Assembly (NCBI RefSeq): GCF_002531575.1
Contig: NZ_NWTI01000014.1
Location: 124,001-188,000, forward strand
DNA from: Bradyrhizobium sp. Y36
GTDB lineage: Bacteria > Pseudomonadota > Alphaproteobacteria > Rhizobiales > Xanthobacteraceae
Direction: 5' to 3'
Length of the DNA stretch: 64,000 nt
Of the stretch, positions 9,615 through 17,814 are shown one piece after another (positions within the stretch are counted from its first letter, which is position 1; each line of letters starts with the position of its first letter). The notes beneath the pieces are model-generated. The model saw nothing but the letters and a program-made list of their open reading frames with translations, searched no databases and was not told the DNA's origin. Made by a program: the position numbers and the translations under genes.

Positions 9615-11177
9615 TTACCCCACCATACGGTCCCGGCCGCTCCAGAAGCCCGCGCGCAGCACCTTCTTGTCGACCTTGCCGACGCCGGTCATCGGCAGCT
9701 GCTTGACGAACTGGATCTGCTTGGGCGCATGGGCGGAGCCTTTCCGGGTCTTGACCATGTTGATCAGCTCGTCCGGATCGGGCCTTGCGCCCTCGCGCGG
9801 CACGACGATGGCGGTGACGGCCTCGCCCCATTTCTCGTCGGGGATGCCGACGACCGCGACCATGGCGACGTCCGCATGTTGCGACAGCACGTCCTCGACC
9901 TCGCGCGGGAAGATGTTGAAGCCGCCGGAGACGATCATGTCCTTCTTGCGGTCGAGGATGAACATGTAGCCGCGCTCGTCCCGGCGCGCGATGTCGCCGG
10001 TGTGGACCCAACCGTTCTTCAATGTCTCGGCGGTGATGTCGGGCCGCTTCCAGTATTCCGCCATCACATGCGGTGCGCGCACGCAGATCTCGCCGGCTTC
10101 GCCCGTCTTCACTTCCTGATCGTCGTCGCCGAGAATCTTGACCTCGCAGGCCGCGATCGGGAAGCCGCAGGACAGGAACAGCTCCGGCGTCCTGGGATCG
10201 TGATCCGCCTTGCGCAGCACCGAGACCGGATAGCATTCGGTCTGGCCGTAGAGCTGCGAGAACACCGGCCCGATGCGCTCGATGCCTTCGACCAGCCGGC
10301 TCGGCGACATCGCCGACGCCCCGTAGAGCACCAGCTCGAGCGAGGAGAGGTCGGTCTCATCAAGCGCGGGATGATCGAGCAGCACATAGATCATGGTCGG
10401 CACGAACAGCGTGAAGTTGATGCGCTCGCGCGCAATCGTGGCCAGCACGGCCTCGGGATCGAATCCTTTGAGCATGTGCACGGTGCCGCCACGCATCAGG
10501 GTCGGCAGCACCTTCGTGCCGGCGACATGGCTGATCGGGGCGACCGTGAGATAGCGTGCCGCGTCGGGAATCTCGAAATCGGCGAGGATCGCGGCGGCGG
10601 CTCCGGCATTCTCGCGGTGATAGCGCAGCGCGCCCTTGGATTTGCCGGTGGTGCCGCCGGTGTAGTTCAGTGTGGAAAGATCGTCGGCGCCGGCGAGGCA
10701 CAGCGCGCTGGCGTGGCCTTCGATCTCGATCGCCCGCAGCAGATCGACACCATAGCCGGCCGGCCCCATGGTGAAGACCGCCTTCAGCCGGCTCGCTTTC
10801 GCGGCGAGCTCGCCGCCGCGGTCGCGGAAGGCGGCCGCATCGACCACCAGCATCTCGGCCTCGGAATCCTCGAGCTGGAACAGCTGGTCCTCCAGCGATC
10901 CCAACGGATGCAGCCAGGTGATGCAGAGCCGCGACAATTGCGCCGCGACGCCGGCGCACCAGGTGTCGGCGCGGTTCGCGGTGAGGAAAGCGACGCGCGC
11001 GCCGGCTTGCAATCCGAGCCGCATGAACACGCCCTGGATGCGTCCGATCAGGTCGATCGTGCCTTGATAGCTCAGCGATCCCCCGGGCCATGCGAAAGCG
11101 GTGCGGCCGGGATAGCGCGACAGCGCCCGTAGCGTCTGCGCGCAAGTCGGGGACGATGCGTGGAGCGGATCGGACAT
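9615..11177 (-). CDS. AMP-forming acyl-CoA synthetase
   Basis: A 520-residue cytoplasmic ANL-superfamily ligase that activates a carboxylic acid as acyl-AMP and then acyl-CoA. The P-loop-like motif is LNYTGGTTGKSKGA, followed by the A5 motif YGQTECYP, the hinge region WVHTGDIARRDERGYMFILD, and the C-terminal catalytic lysine in MTGVGKVDKKVL. It is divergent from the second nitronate monooxygenase gene (104-base gap), so they may share a control region. The fatty or aromatic acid substrate is not predictable. Length is normal for the family. Confidence 0.83.
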   Translation of the reverse strand: MSDPLHASSPTCAQTLRALSRYPGRTAFAWPGGSLSYQGTIDLIGRIQGVFMRLGLQAGARVAFLTANRADTWCAGVAAQLSRLCITWLHPLGSLEDQLFQLEDSEAEMLVVDAAAFRDRGGELAAKASRLKAVFTMGPAGYGVDLLRAIEIEGHASALCLAGADDLSTLNYTGGTTGKSKGALRYHRENAGAAAAILADFEIPDAARYLTVAPISHVAGTKVLPTLMRGGTVHMLKGFDPEAVLATIARERINFTLFVPTMIYVLLDHPALDETDLSSLELVLYGASAMSPSRLVEGIERIGPVFSQLYGQTECYPVSVLRKADHDPRTPELFLSCGFPIAACEVKILGDDDQEVKTGEAGEICVRAPHVMAEYWKRPDITAETLKNGWVHTGDIARRDERGYMFILDRKKDMIVSGGFNIFPREVEDVLSQHADVAMVAVVGIPDEKWGEAVTAIVVPREGARPDPDELINMVKTRKGSAHAPKQIQFVKQLPMTGVGKVDKKVLRAGFWSGRDRMVG

Positions 11178-11281
11178 ATGTTTCCTCGTTGCTTTGTCAC
11201 CGGCTTCTGACGTGCCAATGTTGCCGATGACGCTAGCACAGAGACCGCGGGAGGAAACGACAAAGCCCGCGCGAGGGAGGC

Positions 11282-12277
11282 ATGCGTGACGAGGAGATTT
11301 GCGTGACGTCCGATCGACTGCAACGCTTCCGCGATCGTCTCGCTCTGCCGCTGATCGCAGCTCCGATGTTCCTGGTGTCGGGCGTCGAGCTCATGGTCGC
11401 GGCCTGCCGGAGCGGGGTGATCGGCAGCTTCCCCACCGCCAATTGCCGCAGCACGGATCAGCTCGATGCATGGCTCACGGAGATCGAAGCGCGGCTGCAC
11501 CAGCATGAGCAACAGGCCGGCCGCAAGGTGGCGCCGCTCTGCCCGAACCTGATCGTGCACCGCTCCAATGCGCGGCTCGACCAGGATCTCGCAATGCTGC
11601 TGCGACACAAGCCGGAGATCGTCATCACGTCGGTGGGCTCGCCGGCGCCGGTGTTGAAGCCCCTGCAGGATGCCGGCGCGCTGGTGCTGGCGGACGTCGC
11701 CTCCATCCGCCACGCCGAGCGCGCAGCGGAGGCAGGCGCCGACGGGCTGGTGCTGCTCACCGCGGGCGCGGGCGGACAGACCGGCTGGCTCAACCCGTTC
11801 GCCTTCGTCCGCGCGGTGCGCGCATTCTACGACGGCATCGTCGTGCTCGCGGGCGGCATCAGCGACGGCCATGCGCTGCATGCGGCCGAAGTGCTCGGCT
11901 GCGATCTTGCTTATATGGGCACCAAGTTCATCGCGACGCGCGAGAGCATGGCCGACGATCGTTACAAGCGGATGCTGGTCGAGAGCAGTGCCGACGACAT
12001 CCTGCTCACCACGGCGTTCACGGGCTTGCAGACCAGCATGCTGCGGCCGTCGATCGTGGCCGCCGGGCTCGATCCCGAGAACCTGCCGGCGCGCGGCGCG
12101 ATCGATATCGCCGAGGATATCGACGTCGTCGCGCGCGAGAATCGGCCGAAGCGCTGGCGCGATATCTGGAGCGGCGGACATTCCACCTCTGGGGTCACCG
12201 ATGTGCTCGCCGTCGACGATCTCGTGGCGCGGACGGCGGCCGAATATCGCGCGGCGAGAGCGCGCTCTTCCCCGTAG
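11282..12277 (+). CDS. Nitronate monooxygenase-like protein with altered catalytic position
   Basis: A 331-residue paralogue of the 7350-8318 gene with the same TIM-barrel FMN-binding layout (LPLIAAPMFLVSGVELMVAA at the start; VVLAGGISDGHALHAAEVLG and LAYMGTKFIATRES later). Its equivalent of the catalytic-base motif reads GAGGQTG: glutamine stands where the other copy has histidine (codon CAG at about 11777). It may therefore not be a true nitronate monooxygenase, or it may use another base. The start could be the ATG at 11282 or a GTG at 11303. It is transcribed away from the acyl-CoA synthetase gene. Confidence 0.75.
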   Translation: MRDEEICVTSDRLQRFRDRLALPLIAAPMFLVSGVELMVAACRSGVIGSFPTANCRSTDQLDAWLTEIEARLHQHEQQAGRKVAPLCPNLIVHRSNARLDQDLAMLLRHKPEIVITSVGSPAPVLKPLQDAGALVLADVASIRHAERAAEAGADGLVLLTAGAGGQTGWLNPFAFVRAVRAFYDGIVVLAGGISDGHALHAAEVLGCDLAYMGTKFIATRESMADDRYKRMLVESSADDILLTTAFTGLQTSMLRPSIVAAGLDPENLPARGAIDIAEDIDVVARENRPKRWRDIWSGGHSTSGVTDVLAVDDLVARTAAEYRAARARSSP

Positions 12278-12417
12278 AATTGCGGGGCGGCGAGACCTGC
12301 TCATGCCGATCACGGTTAATCGCGTGCTCGCGCGACATGCCCCACTTAACGGCGGATTAACCAACGCCCGCCAAGAATCCCCTCACGGCCGCCAATCAGG
12401 ACCGAGAGGGACAGGCG

Positions 12418-12666
12418 ATGGACTTCGATTATCTCAACAGCAAGACAGCCGCGACGCTGGACGAAATCCGCATCCGCGTCGCCCATGCGCTGGCCCGTCA
12501 TCCGCTGTGCCGCAACGTTCGCTTCGACATCGTCAGCGTTCCCCGAACCCGCCGCGGCGGCAACTGGACGGTGGCCTTGCAATCGGTCGAGCCGCGCGCG
12601 GTCTGGGAGGCCTCGGAGATCGTCTCGGACATCCAGGACGCCTACGATCTGGCCGCAGCCGCCTGA
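12418..12666 (+). CDS. Conserved-looking small hypothetical protein
   Basis: An 82-residue soluble protein with a purine-rich stretch (GAGAGGGACAG) just before the ATG. It begins MDFDYLNSKTAATLDEIRIR and contains a basic-aromatic segment (RTRRGGNWTVAL) and a helical acidic C-terminus (EIVSDIQDAYDLAAAA). No known domain recognised. Codon usage matches its neighbours. No operon partner is evident. Confidence 0.6.
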   Translation: MDFDYLNSKTAATLDEIRIRVAHALARHPLCRNVRFDIVSVPRTRRGGNWTVALQSVEPRAVWEASEIVSDIQDAYDLAAAA

Positions 12667-12803
12667 TTTTATTGGCTTTTCAAAGCCGTGTGTCGTTGCA
12701 GGCATATTGATTGTCGCAACGAGGGCACACTCAAGCCTTAATTCGTTCCTTTTTCACGGGCAACGTTAACAAACTCGTGAAGCGGCGGTTCCCGGAGAGA
12801 CGT

Positions 12804-13523
12804 TTGTCCAAAGCCATCACCATCGTTGTGCTGACCTGCTTCCTCGTCCTCGGCGCTGCCACCACCGCCATCCTTGGCCGCGACAGCGTGCCCAGCGTCA
12901 GCGAAGAGATGATCGCGCAGGCGCCTCCGGCCAAGCCCCTTGCAACCAATCGCGCCGCCAAGGCCGACCGTCTGGTCCCGACCCTGGCCCTGGCTTCGGC
13001 CGCGATCGCGCCGGTCCAGGTGCCGGCCGACAGGCTTTCGCAGGCGCCCGTGCTGGCCGAGCCGCTGCGCCAGGCCTTTGCCGCCGCCACCCCGACCGAT
13101 TTCCCGATGCCCAAGGCGTCGTTGAGTGTATCCGAGGCGCCCGCCGCGGCTGAGGTTCCTGCCGTCGAAGTTCCGGCCAAGCCGAAGGTTGTGGCCAAGC
13201 CGCAGCCGCAGAAACATTATACCTTGCTGTCCGACGCCCAGATCGCCGGCATCAGGGATCGCCTGAAGCTGTCTTCGTCGCAGGAATATTACTGGCCTTC
13301 GGTCGAAACCGCCCTGCGCAACGTTGTCCGGAAGATCTCGGCCAACAAGCTCTCCAATCCGAACGCGCCACCCAGCGCGCAGATCGATCCGAATTGCGAC
13401 GAGGTCCAGCAGTTGAAGTCGGCCGCCATGCCGCTCCTGTTCCAGCTGCGTGACGATCAGAAGGAAGAAGTGCGCAAGCTCGCCCGCCTCATCGGGCTCG
13501 AGAAAGTCGCGCAGCAGATCTGA
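12804..13523 (+). CDS. Membrane-anchored or secreted hypothetical protein with C-terminal helical domain
   Basis: I place the start at TTG 12804, preceded by GGAGAG (12794-12799). It gives an N-terminal hydrophobic helix (ITIVVLTCFLVLGAATTAI). The frame is open upstream to 12711 and a GTG at 12777 is another option. After the helix comes a long Ala/Pro-rich linker (about residues 30-140, with KPKVVAKPQPQKH), then a ~100-residue helical domain (LLSDAQIAGIRDRLKLSS...QLRDDQKEEVRKLARLIGL). That domain somewhat resembles Spy/LTXXQ-like periplasmic helical proteins; this is a weak guess. Function unknown. Confidence 0.65.
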   Translation: MSKAITIVVLTCFLVLGAATTAILGRDSVPSVSEEMIAQAPPAKPLATNRAAKADRLVPTLALASAAIAPVQVPADRLSQAPVLAEPLRQAFAAATPTDFPMPKASLSVSEAPAAAEVPAVEVPAKPKVVAKPQPQKHYTLLSDAQIAGIRDRLKLSSSQEYYWPSVETALRNVVRKISANKLSNPNAPPSAQIDPNCDEVQQLKSAAMPLLFQLRDDQKEEVRKLARLIGLEKVAQQI

Positions 13524-13524
13524 G

Positions 13525-13548
13525 GCGCAAGTTCCTTCGGGAACTGCG
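13525..13548 (+). terminator. UUCG-loop hairpin after the membrane-anchored protein gene
   Basis: CGCAAGTTCC-TTCG-GGAACTGCG forms a stem with a stable tetraloop directly after the stop at 13523. There is no clear T-run, so it may be a 3' stabiliser rather than a terminator. Confidence 0.4.
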
Positions 13549-13610
13549 TCCCCGACCAGGAACATCCGGCAATCAAAGCGCGTTGCTCGCTCCAAAGAGG
13601 GAGTGGATCA

Positions 13611-14327
13611 ATGCGCGCCTCGATAGCCTATTTCGTCGGTGCCGGAACCATCATCGCAGCCATCGCCATTGGTCTCGGTGGCGGTATCGTCGCCGGCAAT
13701 ATCATGAATCCGATCGCGCCCAAGCAGGGCCCGGACACCGGCAAGATGGCGCAGCGCGCCGAATCCGCTGGCGCACCGGCAGCGACCAACGCGCCCTCGG
13801 AACGCGTCAACTATCTCACCGGCACGCAAGCCTTCGGCGCGGTGGTTGCGACGCCGGCGCAGGCCGAAGCCAGGCCTGAAGCCGCAAAGCCTGACACGCC
13901 GCCCACCCAGGCGAATGCCGAACCGCCGCCGCCTTCGCAAGCGGCCGCGGTTGAGCCGCCCAAAGAACTGTCCAGGGAACAGTCCAAGGAACAGTCGAAG
14001 CCGGCAGTCGCCTCGTCTTCAAAGCCGGCAAAGCCGGCCGAGCAGCAGACCTCGGCCGATCCGGCCTCTTCTCCTGACAACGCCTATGCCAAGGCCAGGG
14101 ATTCCGACGTGAAGCGTGCTGCATCCGACCGGCGCCGGATGGAGCGTCGCGAGCGCTGGACGGAGCGGCGCCATTATGATTCCCGCGAGCCGCGCGGCAT
14201 GCGTGACCGCACCGATTGGGACGACGTCGCGCGCAACATCCGCGAGGATTCCGATTCGCGCGACTACGCCGGCCGGTCGCGGGGCGGCTTCCCGCAGATC
14301 AGACTGTTCGGATCCGACGACGATTGA
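13611..14327 (+). CDS. Membrane-anchored low-complexity hypothetical protein
   Basis: A 238-residue protein. Residues 4-32 form one transmembrane helix rich in glycine (YFVGAGTIIAAIAIGLGGGI). The rest is disordered: an Ala/Pro/Glu-rich linker with short tandem units (KELSREQSKEQSKP), then a strongly basic-acidic tail (RRRMERRERWTERRHYD) ending GGFPQIRLFGSDDD. It is co-directional with the preceding membrane-anchored gene, and both may act at the envelope. No domain recognised. The ORF is supported by codon bias and a purine-rich leader (AAAGAGGGAGTG). Confidence 0.65.
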   Translation: MRASIAYFVGAGTIIAAIAIGLGGGIVAGNIMNPIAPKQGPDTGKMAQRAESAGAPAATNAPSERVNYLTGTQAFGAVVATPAQAEARPEAAKPDTPPTQANAEPPPPSQAAAVEPPKELSREQSKEQSKPAVASSSKPAKPAEQQTSADPASSPDNAYAKARDSDVKRAASDRRRMERRERWTERRHYDSREPRGMRDRTDWDDVARNIREDSDSRDYAGRSRGGFPQIRLFGSDDD

Positions 14328-14377
14328 TGCTCAGCCATCGACCGGTGTGAAGCAAGCAAGCGCACGTTGCGCCGCGG

Positions 14378-15949
14378 TCACGCCAGTCCCGCGCGCCGCA
14401 ATCCTTCCAGATAATGCGCACGATCCGCGTCGCGCAGCATCGGCAGTTCGCGCGTGATCCAGGCGAGCGAGATTTCGGGCTGGGCGCGGCGCAGACCTTC
14501 CAGGGCGGACGCTGCGCGCGCCGGATCTCCTGACATTCCGGCCGCCGCCGTCAGCACGCGGTGCGCGCCGACGAAATCGCCGCGCTGCCGCATCGACTCC
14601 CGCGCCATCTGCACGGCTCCTTCGTAGTCGCGGCCGACGAAGCGGGCATAGGCCGCAACTCCGCAATAGATCGCCGCGAGCGGGTCGCGCGGGCTCAGCC
14701 GCAGCGCGCGCCGTGCTGCGGCGTCGCCATCCTGCCATCGTCCGGCGTAGCACAATGTCACGCCGTAAAAGGCATGCGCCATCGCGAAGTTCGGATTGAG
14801 TTGCAAGGCCAGCTCGAACTCGGCCAGCGCGTCGTCGAAGCGGCGGCGGAACAGATAGGCGTAAGCGAGGCCGTGATGGGCGAAGGCGTCCTCGCGATCG
14901 GCCTCCACCGCGGCAAGGGCCGCGCGTTCGGCGATCGGCACCGTCGCAGCCATGTCGGCCCAGCCCATATGCGCGCCGAAGATGTGGCTGGTTGCGAGCA
15001 GGCCCAGCGCCTTGCCGTAGGCGGGATCGATCGCGACGGCCCGTTCCAGCAGCGCTTGCGCCACGGCGTTGTCCTCGCGCGTGATGCGCCAGTGATGCGA
15101 TAATGCGCGCATCACGAGGTCCCAGGCGTCGAGACTCCCCGGCGGCTTCTGCTGGGCGCGAAAGCTTTCAGCGGCATAGAGCTGCGGTTCTATCGCGGCG
15201 ACGATCGCCTCGGTGATCTCGTCCTGCACGGCGAAGATGTCGGCGAGCTCGCGATCGTAGCGCTCGGCCCAGAGATGGCTGCCGGTGGAGACGTCGTTGA
15301 GCTGAGCCGAGATGCGCACCCGCTCGCCGCTCCGCCGCACGCTGCCTTCGACCACGTAGCGCACGCCGAGCTCGCGCGCGACCTCGCTGATGTGCACGGC
15401 GCGGCCCTTGTAGACGAAGGACGAGTTGCGCGCGACGACGAAGAACCAGCGCAGCTTCGACAGTGCGGTGATGATGTCCTCGCTGATGCCGTCGGAGAAA
15501 TAATCCTGCCCGGCTTCGCCGCTCATATTGGTGAACGGCAGCACGGCGATGGCGGGCCGCTCGGGAAGCGCGAGCGCCGCGCGCGGCATCCATGCGGTGC
15601 GGCCGGTTGCCGGCGCGGTCGCGTCACCCGTCGCGCCATCCTTGGCCTCGACGTCGCCGACGAAGCGAAACCCCTTGCGGGCGATGGTTCGGATCAAGGC
15701 CTGGCTGGCGCCGCTGTCGCCGACCGCCTTGCGCGCCGCGTTGATCCGGCTGGTCAAGGTGGATTCGGAGACGCTGCGCCCGTGCCAGATCTTGTCGATC
15801 AACTCGTGCTTGCTGACCACGCGGTCGCGGTTCTGCATGAGGTGGACGACGAGATCGAAGACCTGCGGCTCCACGGCAACGGGAACCTGCTCGCGGCTCA
15901 GCTCGCGCCGGTCGGTATCGAGAAGATGGTCCCGGAACAGAAACTGCAC
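14378..15949 (-). CDS. OmpR-type winged-helix regulator with TolB-like and TPR domains
   Basis: A 523-residue protein when started at the GTG at 15949. Residues ~1-102 are a winged-helix DNA-binding domain of the Trans_reg_C type (VFDLVVHLMQNRDRVVSKHELIDKIWHG... LIRTIARKGFRFVG). A TolB/FlgO-like domain follows (AVLPFTNMSGEAGQDYFSDG, RYVVEGSVRR, LWAERYDRELADIF), then TPR-like helical repeats (LALQLNPNFAMAHAFYG). Relatives are often labelled CadC-like or adenylate cyclase, but no cyclase domain is present and I see no transmembrane helix, so this is likely a cytoplasmic transcription regulator. The target is unknown; the divergently placed lyase gene is a candidate. The frame continues upstream to an ATG at 16153 without family-like sequence. 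Confidence 0.75.
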   Translation of the reverse strand: MQFLFRDHLLDTDRRELSREQVPVAVEPQVFDLVVHLMQNRDRVVSKHELIDKIWHGRSVSESTLTSRINAARKAVGDSGASQALIRTIARKGFRFVGDVEAKDGATGDATAPATGRTAWMPRAALALPERPAIAVLPFTNMSGEAGQDYFSDGISEDIITALSKLRWFFVVARNSSFVYKGRAVHISEVARELGVRYVVEGSVRRSGERVRISAQLNDVSTGSHLWAERYDRELADIFAVQDEITEAIVAAIEPQLYAAESFRAQQKPPGSLDAWDLVMRALSHHWRITREDNAVAQALLERAVAIDPAYGKALGLLATSHIFGAHMGWADMAATVPIAERAALAAVEADREDAFAHHGLAYAYLFRRRFDDALAEFELALQLNPNFAMAHAFYGVTLCYAGRWQDGDAAARRALRLSPRDPLAAIYCGVAAYARFVGRDYEGAVQMARESMRQRGDFVGAHRVLTAAAGMSGDPARAASALEGLRRAQPEISLAWITRELPMLRDADRAHYLEGLRRAGLA

Positions 15950-16340
15950 GTTGAAAACTCTAGTCTCATGACAAACAGGCACGCAAAACGTCAAAATGAA
16001 ATTTGGGTCGAAAACTGTGAGTCTGCCGAGAAGGTCGCTCGGTTCATCGCGAGCGGGTGATGGCAGCCATGCTGTTTGCGGAGGGGAATAAAACGATGAC
16101 GAGCGCCGGGTTCGGGCCCGCGGACGCGTCGCCGCGCATGTCGCTTCGCTCATGCGGGCTACGCAGACGCCGCTCAGTCATGGCCATCCGATCGCAATCG
16201 ATCCGTCATCCTGAGGTGATACACGCGGGCGCAACGTCGTCCGGGACGAATGTGTGGCGAAACTGCGAATGTCCATTGCCGAGCTGCACGGCGTGCGTAA
16301 GCTGTCGCCCGCACAAGACACCAGCCATGAAGAAACGCCC
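15950..16340. other. Divergent intergenic region between the regulator and lyase genes
   Basis: About 390 bases with no supported gene. It presumably holds both promoters. The first 80 bases beside the regulator start are AT-richer than their surroundings. A short piece near 16140-16166 (CGCTTCGCTCATGCGGGCTACG) resembles common dispersed-repeat fragments of this group of genomes. No clear operator was identified. Confidence 0.4.
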
Positions 16341-17702
16341 ATGCCCGCCTTCCCTGCCTCCACCACCGTGCTCGATTCCATGCTGTTCCGCGACGCCTTC
16401 GGCACGCCCGAGATGCGGGAGGTGTTCTCCGACGTCGCGCTGGTCGCGCGCTATGCCGAGGTCGAGGTGGCGCTGGCGAAGGCGGAGGCGAAGTGTGGCG
16501 TGATTCCGCAGCAGGCGGCCGAGGCGATCGCGGCGAGGACCGATGTTGCCGCGCTCGACTTCGATCAGCTCAGGCAGGAGACGGACATCGTCGGCTACCC
16601 GATCCTCCCTCTGGTGCATCAGATGGTGAAGCAGTGCGGCGAGGCCGGCCGCTACGTGCATTGGGGCGCGACGACGCAGGACATCATGGACACCGCCGTG
16701 GTGCTGCAATTGCGCGCTGCGCTGGAGATCGTCGAGCGCGACATCGCCGAGCTGCGCAGGATCCTTGCCGATCTCTCCAGGCGATATCGCGATACGCCGA
16801 TGGCGGGCCGCACCCACCTTCAGCAGGCGCTGCCGGTCACCTTCGGCTACAAGACCGCGATCTGGCTCGCCATGTTCGATCGTCACGCCGAGCGGCTGGC
16901 GCAGCTGAAGCCCCGGGTGCTGGTCGGCCAGTTCGCCGGCGCTGCCGGTACGCTGGCCTCGCTCGGAGACAAGGGTTTTGAGGTGCAGGAGGCCCTGTGC
17001 GCCGAGCTGAAGCTCGGCGTTCCCGCCTCGACCTGGCACGTCGCGCGCGACGGGTTCGCCGAGGCCGTGAACTTCCTCGCCCTCGTCACCGGCTCGCTTG
17101 GCAAGATCGCCCTCGACATCATGATCATGGCCTCGACCGAGTTCGCCGAGGTCTATGAGCCTTTCGTCAAGGGACGCGGTGCCTCCTCGACCATGCCGCA
17201 GAAGCGCAACCCGATCTCGTCGGAACTGATGCTGGCGGCGTCCAAGGCGGTGCGCCAGCATGCCGGCCTGATGCTGGATGCGATGGTGCAGGATTTCGAG
17301 CGCGCCACGGGTCCCTGGCACGCCGAATGGATGGCGATTCCGGAAAGCTTCGTGCTGACTGCCGGCGCGCTGCACCAGGCGAAGTTTGCGCTCGCGGGCC
17401 TCATCGTGGACGAGGCGAGGATGAGCGACAATCTCGCCATCAGCCGCGGCCTGATCGTGGCCGAAGCGGTCATGATGGGGCTCGCGCCGCAGCTCGGCCG
17501 GCAGGAGGCCCACGACGTGGTCTATGACGCCTGCCGTCAAGCCAACGAGACAGGCATGAGCCTGGCCGATGCGCTGTCCGCGGACGCGCGGATCACGAGC
17601 CGCATCGATCGCGCCACAATCGAGGCGCTGACCTCACCGAAAAATTACCTCGGGCTCGCGCCCGCCATGGTTGACCGGGTGCTGAAATCGGCAACGCGTT
17701 GA
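16341..17702 (+). CDS. PcaB/PurB-type lyase (fumarase superfamily)
   Basis: A 453-residue enzyme. The superfamily signature is GASSTMPQKRNPISSE; other features are VHWGATTQDIMDTA and AGRTHLQQALPVTFGYK. This arrangement fits the branch that contains 3-carboxy-cis,cis-muconate cycloisomerase (protocatechuate pathway) and adenylosuccinate lyase homologues. No other pca or pur gene adjoins it, so I leave the symbol open; a lyase acting on another dicarboxylate-like adduct is possible. The start at 16341 gives the family-like N-terminus (MPAFPASTTVLDSMLF); the frame is open 29 codons upstream. Confidence 0.78.
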   Translation: MPAFPASTTVLDSMLFRDAFGTPEMREVFSDVALVARYAEVEVALAKAEAKCGVIPQQAAEAIAARTDVAALDFDQLRQETDIVGYPILPLVHQMVKQCGEAGRYVHWGATTQDIMDTAVVLQLRAALEIVERDIAELRRILADLSRRYRDTPMAGRTHLQQALPVTFGYKTAIWLAMFDRHAERLAQLKPRVLVGQFAGAAGTLASLGDKGFEVQEALCAELKLGVPASTWHVARDGFAEAVNFLALVTGSLGKIALDIMIMASTEFAEVYEPFVKGRGASSTMPQKRNPISSELMLAASKAVRQHAGLMLDAMVQDFERATGPWHAEWMAIPESFVLTAGALHQAKFALAGLIVDEARMSDNLAISRGLIVAEAVMMGLAPQLGRQEAHDVVYDACRQANETGMSLADALSADARITSRIDRATIEALTSPKNYLGLAPAMVDRVLKSATR

Positions 17703-17814
17703 AAACCAAAATGCGCGAAACTGCGTATCTTCTCCGTGCCGCAAGGTGCTCGCGCACTTGCGCCTCGCGATGCTAGACTTAAATTGAACGAGAGACTTCG
17801 GCAGAGGGCCCCGC

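Noticed and set aside
14378..15949. Adenylate cyclase
   Set aside because: The label often attached to this architecture; no catalytic cyclase domain is present, only winged-helix, TolB-like and TPR parts.
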